Shown piece after piece: positions 51,882-60,904 of a stretch of DNA of 64,000 bases (the first letter of the stretch is position 1; every line of letters begins with the position of its first letter). The translations under genes and the position numbers were made by a program. This DNA is from Spirochaetales bacterium (GTDB lineage: Bacteria > Spirochaetota > Spirochaetia > CADAEX01), in NCBI GenBank assembly GCA_024233785.1, contig JACKPD010000007.1:44172-108171 (forward strand). The letters run 5' to 3'. Under the pieces are notes generated by a model. The model was not told the DNA's origin, ran no database searches, and saw only the letters and a program-made list of their open reading frames with translations.

Positions 51882-52736
51882 ATGAATAACGGCGTATTTT
51901 TTGCGGTCCTGTGTTTAATTTTTTCAGGACTAAATGATTTTGTATTTAAGAAATATTCGGCAGGCATTTCCAGGTCACGCGGGATGTTTGTTTCGATGAT
52001 AGGGCTTTTCTGGTTTATTTTCCTGATGATATTTTATCAAATTACAGGCAGCACCGAAGGTATTACGGCAAAAGCACTGACACTTGCAATACTGCCAGCA
52101 TTATTTATCTTTCTTTCAAATATCCTGCTTATCGAGAGCATGACAGTGCTCGACGCAAGCACCGGGTCAACAATTTACAGGCTTAACACAATACTTGTCG
52201 TCATACTTTCAATAATGCTTCTCAATGAAAAAATTAGACTTATTAATATAGCCGGTATAATAATATCAATTATCGCAGTCCTTTTCCTTTTTGAAAGAAA
52301 AAAGACAGCTGCAGGCAACAGGTTTATCCTGTATCTCATTATCGGGATAGCCGCCTCACTTTTCAGGTCATTATACGCTGTTTCATCAAAATATCTTATT
52401 TCAGGGGGAACTGAGAAAAAGGCAATCATAATCATGAGCGCTTTATTCTGGTTTGCAGGCGGAGCTGTATATTCATTTTTCCGTGAAAAAAATACCAGGA
52501 TTACATTAATCAGCTTCAAATATTCACTAATCTCCGGATTATTTATTTTTTTGATTGTGATTTCTCTATTCCATGCAATAGAGAGCGCGAATATAAGTAT
52601 TGTTATTCCTATATCAAACATGGGATTTCTTATTACATATATTCTCGCTATTGCCGCCGGAATTGAGAAACTTACACTCAGGAAAGTATCAGCTCTCATG
52701 ATGTCGGTCCTTGCAATAGTCATGCTGTCAATGTAA
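51882..52736 (+). CDS. DMT-superfamily (EamA-type) transporter
   Basis: A 284-residue inner-membrane protein with ten hydrophobic helices in two EamA repeats. 'GSTIYRLNTILVVILSIMLLNEKI' and 'NISIVIPISNMGFLITYILAI' are the paired helix-4 segments of each repeat, with the typical 'NEK' turn. It is a drug/metabolite exporter or permease of unknown substrate. It is divergent from the coiled-coil operon. The ABC ATPase gene follows after 81 bp containing a short inverted repeat. Confidence 0.88.
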   Translation: MNNGVFFAVLCLIFSGLNDFVFKKYSAGISRSRGMFVSMIGLFWFIFLMIFYQITGSTEGITAKALTLAILPALFIFLSNILLIESMTVLDASTGSTIYRLNTILVVILSIMLLNEKIRLINIAGIIISIIAVLFLFERKKTAAGNRFILYLIIGIAASLFRSLYAVSSKYLISGGTEKKAIIIMSALFWFAGGAVYSFFREKNTRITLISFKYSLISGLFIFLIVISLFHAIESANISIVIPISNMGFLITYILAIAAGIEKLTLRKVSALMMSVLAIVMLSM

Positions 52737-52748
52737 GTGAAACTGCAA

Positions 52749-52768
52749 GTTATTAACCTGATAATAAC
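52749..52768. repeat. Inverted repeat GTTATTA-N6-TAATAAC upstream of the ABC pair
   Basis: 7-bp perfect arms with a 6-bp spacer, ~50 bp before the ABC ATPase start. It may be an operator for that transporter; without a T-run it is unlikely to be a terminator. Confidence 0.4.
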
Positions 52769-52817
52769 CGGTTGCCTCCTGTTTACATAATGCCGCATCC
52801 GGCTATACACTTGAGAC

Positions 52818-53549
52818 ATGCTCGAAGCAGCAAATCTATCCGCATCATACCCCGGGATCTCCTTATTCACCGGTTTAAGCCTCAGTTTAACGAGGGGAGA
52901 AACAGCCGCGGTCCTGGGACCTAACGGCTGCGGTAAATCAACACTTCTCTCCCTGTTAACAGCGCAGAAAAAGCCCCTTGCAGGGAGTGTCAGGCTTTCA
53001 GGCAGGATTATTGAAAAAGGAGATAAAAGGGTCGGCTGTATTCTGCAGACCTACGGCATTTTTCCATGGCTTACAGTTGAGAAAAACATAAGGATCCCTC
53101 TTGAGATATCCGGGCTTGAAGAAAAAGAAATCAGGAAGAAGGTATCCGGTATAATGAGGGATTTTTCCATAAACAGCCTTAAAGAACGCTACCCGTCATC
53201 CCTTTCGGGCGGGGAAAAACAGAAAACCGCGCTTGCGAGAACAATGGCATCAGACCCGGAGCTTCTCCTGATGGATGAGCCGTTCTCAGCTATAGACGCG
53301 CTTACAAGGGAAGAGCTTCAGGACTTTTTAAAAGATCTTTTAAAGGGAAAGAAGATAACAACACTTATTGTAACCCACAGCATTGAAGAAGCCGTATACC
53401 TTGCAGATACAATTTATATTATGGGGAAAAAACCATCTGAAGGATTTGTTTCAGCCTACCGCTCAGGACAGGATTTCACCGACAGAAAGGACCCGGCATT
53501 TTTTTCACATATTAACAATATAAGACTCATTATGGAGAGTACCAGGTGA
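52818..53549 (+). CDS. ABC transporter ATP-binding protein (NitT/TauT/SsuB type)
   Basis: A 243-residue ATPase: Walker A 'GPNGCGKSTLLSLL' at ~36-49, Q-loop 'CILQTYGIFPWLTVEKNI', signature 'SLSGGEKQKTALAR' at ~130, Walker B 'LLLMDEPFSAID' at ~152 and 'VTHSIEEAVYLAD'. The Q-loop with 'PWLTV' is typical of nitrate/sulfonate/thiamine-precursor importers. It partners with the permease whose GTG overlaps its TGA. No binding protein follows directly; the matching type is encoded on the other strand at 56976. Confidence 0.92.
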   Translation: MLEAANLSASYPGISLFTGLSLSLTRGETAAVLGPNGCGKSTLLSLLTAQKKPLAGSVRLSGRIIEKGDKRVGCILQTYGIFPWLTVEKNIRIPLEISGLEEKEIRKKVSGIMRDFSINSLKERYPSSLSGGEKQKTALARTMASDPELLLMDEPFSAIDALTREELQDFLKDLLKGKKITTLIVTHSIEEAVYLADTIYIMGKKPSEGFVSAYRSGQDFTDRKDPAFFSHINNIRLIMESTR

Positions 53550-54313
53550 GATGGTTTTACTGCAATTTCTCAAAGTTTTTAACCGGTTCACTGATAATAT
53601 TCTTCACCTGGCAGATAATCTCCATGACAGGAGCCGGTATTTTTCTTCCATCCCCTGCCGGTGTAATAATAAGACTTATAGAGATATTCCCTTCTGTTCT
53701 TTTAAGACATACAGCGGCAAGCTTTCTGAGAACTATTGTTCCTGTTTTACTCGCTTCAATCCTCGCATACCCTGCAGGAGTTGTTTCCGGTCTTAGCCGG
53801 AAAGGTGATTTTATTATCTCACCCCTGTCCTATCTTCTGTATCCTGTGCCGAAGATCGCTCTCCTTCCCCTGTTTCTCCTCCTTTTCGGGCTTGGGGAAC
53901 TCTCGCGCATACTGATAGTTTTCTCAGTAATATTTTTCCAGGTGCTTTTATCTGTACGCGACAGCGTAAAAAGTATTGAAAAAGAATACTTCACATCAAT
54001 TTCCATTCTGGGCGGGAGATTCTTACATGCTTTCCGCTATGTAATCTGGCCCCACACTCTTCCCCGTTTCATCTCTTCTGTCCGGATATCCGCGGCAACA
54101 TCGCTTAGCGTGTTATTTTTCGCCGAAACTTTCGGCACAGACAGGGGGCTCGGGTTCTTTATTATGGATTCGTGGGTAAGGGTCGCGTACAAGGATATGG
54201 CGTCTGGAATCCTGTGCATTTCACTTCTCGGGCTTGCTTTTTTTTATTCGCTTGATGCTGCTGAAAAATACTTCTGCCCCTGGATAACAGGCAATAACAG
54301 CGAAAACAGGTAA
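53546..54313 (+). CDS. ABC transporter permease (NitT/TauT/SsuC type)
   Basis: A 255-residue permease with six hydrophobic segments and the binding-protein-dependent transport signature around 'SISILGGRFLHAFRYVIWPHTLPRF', followed by 'SVRISAATSLSVLFFAETFGT'. It starts with GTG at 53546 overlapping the ATPase stop (GTGA), so both subunits are made together. It is the membrane part of an importer for small organic molecules. The NMT1-like binding protein at 56976 is the only candidate receptor in the window. Confidence 0.92.
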   Translation: MRWFYCNFSKFLTGSLIIFFTWQIISMTGAGIFLPSPAGVIIRLIEIFPSVLLRHTAASFLRTIVPVLLASILAYPAGVVSGLSRKGDFIISPLSYLLYPVPKIALLPLFLLLFGLGELSRILIVFSVIFFQVLLSVRDSVKSIEKEYFTSISILGGRFLHAFRYVIWPHTLPRFISSVRISAATSLSVLFFAETFGTDRGLGFFIMDSWVRVAYKDMASGILCISLLGLAFFYSLDAAEKYFCPWITGNNSENR

Positions 54314-54420
54314 AAAGAAAAAGGTAAGTCAGCCGATAACAAATTTTTACTGTTTAAAAATTTTATTTGCTGAATAAAATTACACCATGATATAATTTCA
54401 GTCTGAGGATATTCAGAATT

Positions 54421-55374
54421 ATGTATAAATTATACCGGTTCCTTCCTCTTTTTGTATCGTTATCTTTAATCACAGGGTGTCTGAGCGGCCCCGGCGCAGG
54501 AAAGTCTTCAATTTCACAGCCGCCGCAGATAGGCGCGGTTAACAGGCTCGACAGGAACGGGCTTTCAGTTACTGTTCCTGAAGGCTGGCTTTTTTCATAC
54601 CGGGAAATGCCTGGCGCCTGGGCAGGTTTTTATACTTCAGACAGCAATATTAATGGGATTATTGAAACCTGCTCAAGTAAAATAAGCCGGGAAAAACCAG
54701 GTATTACGGAACTGTTTAAGAGCAGCCCGGTTCAGAACAAAACCATTATAAAGGAACTGAACTGGGTCCTGACTAAAGGTGATAGTCAATCAGAATCACA
54801 TGTTTATATAACTCAGCCTCCCGCCGGTATAAAAAGCGAATTATACTGCGTGCAGCTTACCGGAACTGCAGTTACAGGGCTATGGCTTTCAAGCAAAAAT
54901 ATGCCGCTTGAGGATTTATTGCCCATTGCATACGCTGTTTCTGTAAAAATCGAAGACACGCCTTTGATTACACAGCAAAGAATAATTGACAGGCATTTCA
55001 GCATTTTCAGTCAGGACGGCAAATGGATGTGGCATGACGATATACACGGCGGATGCATATTTACACTTACTACGGGCGAATTCCCTATCAGCATAAGCAT
55101 CCAGGATGATGATGACGGGGATATCTTTAAATCATTATCAAAAGAAGCAGCCGGGTCATCAGGAAAACAGATTTTTATCGGCAACAGGCTGCTCGAAGCA
55201 GAGTCAATGGAATCAATACTTGATACATCCGCAAGTGTTTATTTAAGAGTCAAACCCGGAAAAAGCTATTATTTAATAACAGTGACCTCGGTACCGGGTT
55301 CAACAGAGGATCCTTCAGGACTGCTGGAACTGAAAGAGGTAAAAGATTTCTTTGCATATAACGCTGTTTTTTAA
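54421..55374 (+). CDS. Hypothetical lipoprotein
   Basis: A 317-residue lipoprotein with lipobox 'LITGC' (Cys20). I recognise no enzyme family. The body has two similar-looking halves, each with 'GW(L)F...' or 'GKWMWHDD' type strands and Trp-rich segments ('LSVTVPEGWLFSYREMPGAWAGFYTS'), suggesting duplicated beta domains like those of secreted PsbP-like proteins. The next gene starts 18 bp after its stop, so they form an operon. GAGG precedes the ATG. Confidence 0.7.
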   Translation: MYKLYRFLPLFVSLSLITGCLSGPGAGKSSISQPPQIGAVNRLDRNGLSVTVPEGWLFSYREMPGAWAGFYTSDSNINGIIETCSSKISREKPGITELFKSSPVQNKTIIKELNWVLTKGDSQSESHVYITQPPAGIKSELYCVQLTGTAVTGLWLSSKNMPLEDLLPIAYAVSVKIEDTPLITQQRIIDRHFSIFSQDGKWMWHDDIHGGCIFTLTTGEFPISISIQDDDDGDIFKSLSKEAAGSSGKQIFIGNRLLEAESMESILDTSASVYLRVKPGKSYYLITVTSVPGSTEDPSGLLELKEVKDFFAYNAVF

Positions 55375-55392
55375 ATGGTTCAGGAGATAAAG

Positions 55393-56961
55393 ATGAAAAT
55401 AAGGATCCTGTTTCTATTACTAATTGTTATCCCGCCGCTTCAGAATGTATTCAGCCAGAGCCCGAAACCGCGTGTAGCGGTATCTGTACCTGTCAATAAT
55501 ATGGGTGATGAACAGTACGATACTTTATGTACAGTAATTCAGGACACAATATTACTGTCCCTGAAAATTATTGACAAATATGACGCTATCCCGATTCCGC
55601 TGGAAGACAGGCGCTCCCCTTCTGTTATTGCTGCTGAAGATAATATTGACACAATTATTTTCGGTGAGACCTCAGTCGAACAGGGATACGCCTGCGTTAT
55701 GAAACTTTCAGTTTTCGATAAAGCTAAAAATATGACAGTCCTGGATAAAGAGGAAACCGCGGAAACAGTTCTTGATATTTTTGACGCATCAGACAGCATA
55801 ACCGCCTCGCTTCTTGAGGCGTTCAGCGGGGTCCATATAGCATACGGGACACTGTCAGTTGATTTTGAAGACACCGGCGTGTACCAGATACTTCTAAACG
55901 GGGAGCCGATAGGATCAAGTTTCACATCACTGCCTAAAATTTTAATCGGCAAATATAAGGTAGAAGTACTTCAGGCAGGAGCTCTTGAATATATTCAGGT
56001 ATTTGAAGATATGGTAGAGATCAGGGAGAACAGGACCACAAGAATAACTATCGCAGCACCGCCGATAAGCGATTTTGAAGTTGAGCAATTTTCAGATATA
56101 GACCGCTTTGTGCTGGAGAACTGGTATAAAAGCGATTACAGGGGAAGAATTGAAACCAGGCTTTCAGAAGCGGAATTATCCGCATCCGGCCGGTCTGGAA
56201 AGGACTACCGGATTCTTAAGACAAAGTATTCAATATTTACCAGGTTATTTGAAAACAGGATCTCACCTGAAAAGGCTTTTTCAGAAAACAAGCCGGCTTT
56301 TGACAGGAAAACATATGATTCACTGCTTAATGGGAATCTCAGGGAAACACCGCCTGAAGGTTATGCTTTCCCGCCGGGTACAGCAGCTGTTCTGTCTGAA
56401 AAACAGAGAATACTTGAGAAACAAATGATGGAATCGGGGAAGATTCCTCTGGTCCGGCCGGGAGACATAATTATTGACGGTAAATGCGGCGACTGGACTG
56501 CGATTCCTGTATTGGCTGAAGACGAGACCGGAGATTCTGTTTCAGGGACCGCGGGAGACATATCCCTGGTGCAGATGGCAATGGATGATCAATATTTATA
56601 TATGCATATTGGGACAGGACTGGATCAGCCCAGGAACACCGAAGGTCTCTGGTACCAGGTATTTATTACTGTTCCAGGCGGTAATATGAATTTCATCTGC
56701 GGGGTAAGGAACGGGTCCTGGCATGCCATTTCAAGTAAATGGGAAAGTGAGACCAGGACGTCAACACAACTGTTTTCAGGCATAATGAAAAAAGGTGATA
56801 ACTTTATTGAGTGCAGGTACCTTCTGTCAGATATCTATAAATACCTTGAAAAGGACAAAAAATATTTCGCCATGGCCCAGTCCGGTATTAATTCCGGAAG
56901 ACAGCAGGATATTGCCTATTTTAAATCAGATGACCAGTCAGTCTCATTTATATCATTCTGA
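55393..56961 (+). CDS. Secreted PEGA-domain protein with C-terminal CBM/DOMON-like domain
   Basis: A 522-residue protein with a signal peptide (~1-22). Residues ~25-150 resemble the TolB/CsgG-like domain seen in many spirochaete proteins ('KPRVAVSVPVNNMGDEQ'), ~155-215 is a PEGA domain ('YGTLSVDFEDTGVYQILLNGEPI'), then a helical linker and, at ~375-520, a carbohydrate-binding/DOMON-like beta-sandwich ('GDIIIDGKCGDWTAIPVLAEDETGD', 'DDQYLYMHIGTG'). It may be an envelope structural or ligand-binding protein. The ATG at 55393 has CAGGAG ahead. It converges with the SBP gene; a 16-bp palindrome (56955-56970) covers its stop. Confidence 0.8.
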   Translation: MKIRILFLLLIVIPPLQNVFSQSPKPRVAVSVPVNNMGDEQYDTLCTVIQDTILLSLKIIDKYDAIPIPLEDRRSPSVIAAEDNIDTIIFGETSVEQGYACVMKLSVFDKAKNMTVLDKEETAETVLDIFDASDSITASLLEAFSGVHIAYGTLSVDFEDTGVYQILLNGEPIGSSFTSLPKILIGKYKVEVLQAGALEYIQVFEDMVEIRENRTTRITIAAPPISDFEVEQFSDIDRFVLENWYKSDYRGRIETRLSEAELSASGRSGKDYRILKTKYSIFTRLFENRISPEKAFSENKPAFDRKTYDSLLNGNLRETPPEGYAFPPGTAAVLSEKQRILEKQMMESGKIPLVRPGDIIIDGKCGDWTAIPVLAEDETGDSVSGTAGDISLVQMAMDDQYLYMHIGTGLDQPRNTEGLWYQVFITVPGGNMNFICGVRNGSWHAISSKWESETRTSTQLFSGIMKKGDNFIECRYLLSDIYKYLEKDKKYFAMAQSGINSGRQQDIAYFKSDDQSVSFISF

Positions 56962-56970
56962 TATCAGAAT
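56955..56970. repeat. 16-bp perfect palindrome at the convergent gene junction
   Basis: ATTCTGATATCAGAAT, covering the TGA of the PEGA gene and ending 6 bp before the SBP stop. It may form a weak two-way terminator hairpin; there is no long T-run. Confidence 0.4.
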
Positions 56971-56975
56971 AAAAG

Positions 56976-57923
56976 TCACTCCGCAAATACCTGTACTGCT
57001 GCCCTGCTGTAGCTTATCCCTTTTTTAATGAGATTTTTATCTTCAAGCCATTCTCTTACACTGGTGAATTCTTTTTCAGAAGGGAGGGCCGCTTTCGTAT
57101 AAGCAGGTAGAGTGATCACACCCCTTACCGCTTCGGGAAACCCGCATTCCTTGACAAGAAAATCATCAATAGAGCCGTGAGCGGCACCTGTAAGATGTTC
57201 GGCTGCCATGTTATACGCTTTATAAAACTTTTTAACAGCATCTGCCTTTTCTGAAAGTGAGGCAGAAGAGAAGATCATCACACCTGGGTTTATTCCCAGA
57301 CGGTCGGAACTGTCTATGATTACAGCGCCAGACCCTCCTGATACGGCGGCAGATGCAAGGGGCTCAGGCAGTGTAGCAGCCGGGATTTTTCCCGCTTTAA
57401 GCATTTCAAGACGCACCGGTATCTGGGGTATTACGGTTTTACCGTAACTGCCTGATTCAAGCCCCGCAGATACTGCAAACCTGTCTGTACAGTATTCGAT
57501 AACAGTGTTTAAGGAGACTGCCACACTTTTTCCTTTTATGTCGCTGATTTTTTTTATTCCTGAATTACCTGATGCGACAAGTTTGTACGACCCGTTTGTA
57601 AGCGAGGTAATCCCGACATCAAATCCGCCATTAATCGCAAGAAGCGCTGCAAGGATATCAGATACTGCGCCGTCAAGATTTCCGGTCTGAAATGCGGTGT
57701 CACGGTTTACAGGGCTTGTGAATTTCTCAATTTTTACACTTACCCCTGTTTTTTCAAAATATCCTTCCTTTTCTGCAAGAAGCAGAGGAATTGAATCAAG
57801 ATCAGGAAGCACGCCGATTATCAGATCAGCCCTGTTTTCAGAAAAAACCGTTCCCGGCAATAAAAAAAGATATATTATAAATATCAGTTTAAAAACATAT
57901 TTCACTTTTGTACTGTTATTCAT
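56976..57923 (-). CDS. ABC substrate-binding protein (NMT1/THI5-like) coupled to quinone genes
   Basis: A 315-residue secreted binding protein: signal peptide ~1-28, then 'ADLIIGVLPDLDSIPLLLAEKEGYFEKTGVSV', 'TGNLDGAVSDILAALLAI', 'LVASGNSGIKKISDIKGKSVAVS' and 'LPEPLASAA', the pattern of the NMT1/SsuA type. Its ATG lies inside the 3' end of ubiX (8-bp overlap), making it the last gene of ubiD-ubiA-ubiX-SBP. MqnA and MqnD, enzymes of the futalosine pathway, share this fold, but the signal peptide argues for a transport receptor. The ATPase and permease at 52818-54313 are likely partners, on the other strand. Confidence 0.88.
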   Translation of the reverse strand: MNNSTKVKYVFKLIFIIYLFLLPGTVFSENRADLIIGVLPDLDSIPLLLAEKEGYFEKTGVSVKIEKFTSPVNRDTAFQTGNLDGAVSDILAALLAINGGFDVGITSLTNGSYKLVASGNSGIKKISDIKGKSVAVSLNTVIEYCTDRFAVSAGLESGSYGKTVIPQIPVRLEMLKAGKIPAATLPEPLASAAVSGGSGAVIIDSSDRLGINPGVMIFSSASLSEKADAVKKFYKAYNMAAEHLTGAAHGSIDDFLVKECGFPEAVRGVITLPAYTKAALPSEKEFTSVREWLEDKNLIKKGISYSRAAVQVFAE

Positions 57924-58515
57924 TTTCACTCCATTCCTTATAGTTTTTCGTTAAAATTCCGAACGGTTCAAGAATTCTGGAAGAGAAGTTTTCCGCAAGT
58001 TCACCTATGGTTTCAGGTTTACTGTAAAAAGACGGCATTGCAGGATATATAACGGCCCCGGCTTCGCAGAGCGAGGTAAGATTTTTAAGATGCACGAGGT
58101 TAAGAGGAGTTTCCCTGACGGCAAGAACAAGCGGCCTCTTTTCTTTCAGGCAGACATCCGCAGTCCTTTCAATAAGAGCGCTGCCGCTGCAGGAGGCGAT
58201 TCTTCCTGCGCAGGCCATTGTACAGGGGATGATTATCATCCCCTCCGTCCTGAAAGACCCGCTTGCAATTGAAGAGAACATATTACTGTTTTCATGGTGA
58301 ATTATCCGGCCCGGCAGATTATCGCTTTTTATCCGTTTATCGAGTCTCTCTGCCAAATCAGGCAAGCTTTCTTTTGTTTCATATAACATAACTTTTTTAG
58401 CGGTATCTGAAAAAACCAGGTGTATTTCAATATCAGCCTGCATAAGGGCTTCTATAAGCTTTACCGCGTATATGCTTCCGCTTGCCCCTGTTACCGCCGC
58501 TATAATTCTTCTCAT
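57916..58515 (-). CDS. ubiX: UbiX-like flavin prenyltransferase
   Basis: A 199-residue UbiX/Pad1 flavoprotein: 'AVTGASGSIYAVKLIEALM' at the N-terminus, 'SFRTEGMIIIPCTMACAGRIASC', 'KRPLVLAVRETPLNLVHLKNLTSLCEAGAVIYPAMPSFY' in outline and the end 'FSSRILEPFGIL'. It prenylates FMN to make the cofactor of UbiD, encoded two genes upstream. The start is the ATG at 58515, which overlaps the ubiA stop (ATGA); GGAGAGG lies just before it. In futalosine-type menaquinone synthesis its counterpart is MqnM. Confidence 0.93.
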   Translation of the reverse strand: MRRIIAAVTGASGSIYAVKLIEALMQADIEIHLVFSDTAKKVMLYETKESLPDLAERLDKRIKSDNLPGRIIHHENSNMFSSIASGSFRTEGMIIIPCTMACAGRIASCSGSALIERTADVCLKEKRPLVLAVRETPLNLVHLKNLTSLCEAGAVIYPAMPSFYSKPETIGELAENFSSRILEPFGILTKNYKEWSENE

Positions 58516-59417
58516 AATCCTCTCCATCGTGCATAAGCATCTGCCGTTACTGCAATCAGTAATACAACTCCGACTATCCTGCTTACTGTATAGGCCGCAA
58601 AATTGACCCTGCTGAAAGAAGTAACAACTGTATGCAGATGCTGAAAAACAAACAGGAAGCCGATAACGGCAATTCCTGAATAATAAATTATTCCGCTTTT
58701 CATAATAAATCCTTCAAGGAGCAGCATGGCAATAGTGAATATATGAAGCAGTACTGCAAGCACATAAGATATTTTTACGCCGAACACCGCAGGAATGGAA
58801 TAAAGGTTTACCTTCCTGTCATGGCTTTCATCCTGAATTGAATAAATTATATCAAACCCGGCTACCCATGCGCCGTTTGCGAAAACAAGTGGAAACATCT
58901 GCCATTCGAAAGCGCCTGTTATACCAAGCCACCCCCCGGCGGATGCGCACGCACAGGCTGCCCCCAGGAAAAAATGGCACATCCATGTAAAACGCTTTGT
59001 ATAGGAATACAGTATCATCAGGGCACCGGCTAACGGAGTAAGGATGAGGCAAATGGGAGGCAGCATTGCGGCGCCCAGCATAAAAACAGCAAAGAAGAAA
59101 ACAGAAACAGATAAAGCTTCCCTGACCGATATCTCGCCGGAAGGGATATGGCGCGATGAAGTTCTGGGATTCTCAGCATCTATCTTTCTGTCTACAATAC
59201 GGTTTACGGCATTCGCAAAATTCCTGGCCCCGAAAAAAGCAGTCATGATCCAGATAAAATTAATTAACCCTGGAATACCGCGGGAAGCAAAAAAGGACGC
59301 AGCTACAGCGAAAGACGCTGAGAATATCGAGTGTGAAAACATAACAAGAGAACTGTAAGCTGTAATCTTTTTTAAGCTGCCCTTAATAGCGCTGTAAATA
59401 GCTGACTCTGCCATCAT
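58512..59417 (-). CDS. ubiA: UbiA-family prenyltransferase (4-hydroxybenzoate/naphthoate type, MqnP-like)
   Basis: A 301-residue membrane enzyme with about eight to nine helices. The two Asp-rich motifs are 'NRIVDRKIDAENPRT' and 'YSIQDESHDRKVN', which bind Mg-diphosphate and the aromatic acceptor. It attaches a polyprenyl chain to a hydroxy-aromatic acid. With ubiD and ubiX in the same operon the likely product is a menaquinone or ubiquinone precursor; the pathway choice cannot be decided here. The start ATG overlaps the ubiD stop by 4 bp. Confidence 0.92.
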   Translation of the reverse strand: MMAESAIYSAIKGSLKKITAYSSLVMFSHSIFSASFAVAASFFASRGIPGLINFIWIMTAFFGARNFANAVNRIVDRKIDAENPRTSSRHIPSGEISVREALSVSVFFFAVFMLGAAMLPPICLILTPLAGALMILYSYTKRFTWMCHFFLGAACACASAGGWLGITGAFEWQMFPLVFANGAWVAGFDIIYSIQDESHDRKVNLYSIPAVFGVKISYVLAVLLHIFTIAMLLLEGFIMKSGIIYYSGIAVIGFLFVFQHLHTVVTSFSRVNFAAYTVSRIVGVVLLIAVTADAYARWRGL

Positions 59418-60883
59418 TCTTTCTCCGTTGATTCCCTGTCAGCCGCCAGACCGTATTCGTTCCATTTTGAAGTAACTATTTTTTTTATTTCATCATCCAT
59501 AATAATCTCATCCGGCCATGGTCTCGGATGTCCTTCCTCGGGCCGTTTGACTGTGGCGTCAATACCTATCCTGTTTCCGAAATGGGGGTACGGGGATGAG
59601 TGGTCAAGCGCGTCAAGCGGGCCTCTTGAAATAATTATATCCCTCCCCCAGTCAATATTGTTAAATACTTTCCATGTGACAGCAGAATAATCATGGGGAG
59701 AAATATTTCTGTCCACAATTACTATCATTTTTGTATACATCATCTGCCCGAGCCCCCAGACATTATTCATTACCTTGAATGCCTGGCCGGGATATTTTTT
59801 GTCAATTGAAATGATTACGCAGTTATGAAAAACCCCTTCAAGGGGGAAATCAATATCAATAATTTCAGGACACTGCATTTTAAGCAGCGGAAGAAAAATC
59901 CTCTCAGTCGCTTTCCCGATATAACAGTCCTCCATTGGAGGCCTGCCGACTATGGTTGCCGGGTAAACAGGGGTTTTCTTCCTTGTGAGCTTTGTAATAT
60001 GAAAAACCGGGTAGTAATCAGCCAGGGAATAATACCCTGTATGGTCCCCGAACGGTCCCTCAAGAACCGGCGCCTCATCAATATCAATAAATCCCTCAAG
60101 AATAAATTCCGATGAGGCGGGGACCAGGATATCACTTTCAAGTGATTTAACCATTGAGATCGGCGCTTTTCTGATAAAACCGGCAAATAATGCTTCATCC
60201 ACAAATTCAGGAAGAGGCGCTGTAGCCGCATAAATTACAGCGGGGTCACAGCCTATTGCAACAGAAACAGGCATTTTTCCGCCGATTTTTTTATATTTTT
60301 CATAGATTCTTCTGCCGTCCTTATGGAGATGCCAGTGCATGGCAGTGCTTGTATTATCAAGTACCTGCATTCTGTACATACCCATATTCTGCATGCCGGT
60401 TTCAGGATCACGGGTAATTACAACCGGGAGTGTTATAAATCTTCCGCTGTCGCCCGGCCAGCATTTCAGTACCGGCAGTGATGACAAATCGCACTCCTCA
60501 ACTATTTCCTGGCATGCTCCCCGGCTCTTTGTAACCGGGAAGACCATGGCAAGACGGGCAAGACGGGGTACAGCTTTTATTTTATCAAAAAGAGTTGCAT
60601 ATCCTGAAAGATCAATAATATCGCCGATTTCTGCGGCTACATCATCAGGAGAAGAAGACCCGAGGGCAATAGCCATCCGTTCGGATGAGCCGAAACCGTT
60701 TATAAAAAGAGGATAATCAGAACCTTTGACATTTTCAAAGAGTAAAGCAGGCCCGTTTTGTTTCATTACCCGGTCCGCTATCTCGGTAATTTCAAGTTCA
60801 GCAGAGACCGATGTCCTTATACGGACAAGTTCCCCTTTTTCTTCAAGCTTTTTTATAAAATCCTGCAAGCCGGTAAAAGCCAT
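59414..60883 (-). CDS. ubiD: UbiD-family decarboxylase (MqnL-like)
   Basis: A 489-residue UbiD decarboxylase. 'MAFTGLQDFIKKLEEKGELVRI' starts the family's N-terminus, 'GMYRMQVLDNTSTAMHWH' and 'EGPFGDHTGYYSLADYYPVFHI' hold the active-site Glu/Asp region, and 'KVMNNVWGLGQMMYTK' follows. It decarboxylates the prenylated aromatic acid using prenyl-FMN from UbiX. Such an operon is typical of late menaquinone synthesis in futalosine-pathway bacteria. The ATG at 60883 lies 9 nt after GGAG. It is the first gene of the operon. Confidence 0.93.
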   Translation of the reverse strand: MAFTGLQDFIKKLEEKGELVRIRTSVSAELEITEIADRVMKQNGPALLFENVKGSDYPLFINGFGSSERMAIALGSSSPDDVAAEIGDIIDLSGYATLFDKIKAVPRLARLAMVFPVTKSRGACQEIVEECDLSSLPVLKCWPGDSGRFITLPVVITRDPETGMQNMGMYRMQVLDNTSTAMHWHLHKDGRRIYEKYKKIGGKMPVSVAIGCDPAVIYAATAPLPEFVDEALFAGFIRKAPISMVKSLESDILVPASSEFILEGFIDIDEAPVLEGPFGDHTGYYSLADYYPVFHITKLTRKKTPVYPATIVGRPPMEDCYIGKATERIFLPLLKMQCPEIIDIDFPLEGVFHNCVIISIDKKYPGQAFKVMNNVWGLGQMMYTKMIVIVDRNISPHDYSAVTWKVFNNIDWGRDIIISRGPLDALDHSSPYPHFGNRIGIDATVKRPEEGHPRPWPDEIIMDDEIKKIVTSKWNEYGLAADRESTEKE

Positions 60884-60904
60884 GGTATTTTCTCCTGAAT
60901 TGAA

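Noticed and set aside
56976..57923. MqnA or MqnD enzyme of the futalosine pathway
   Set aside because: The fold and the quinone context fit, but a clear signal peptide and NMT1-type sequence indicate an exported transport receptor.
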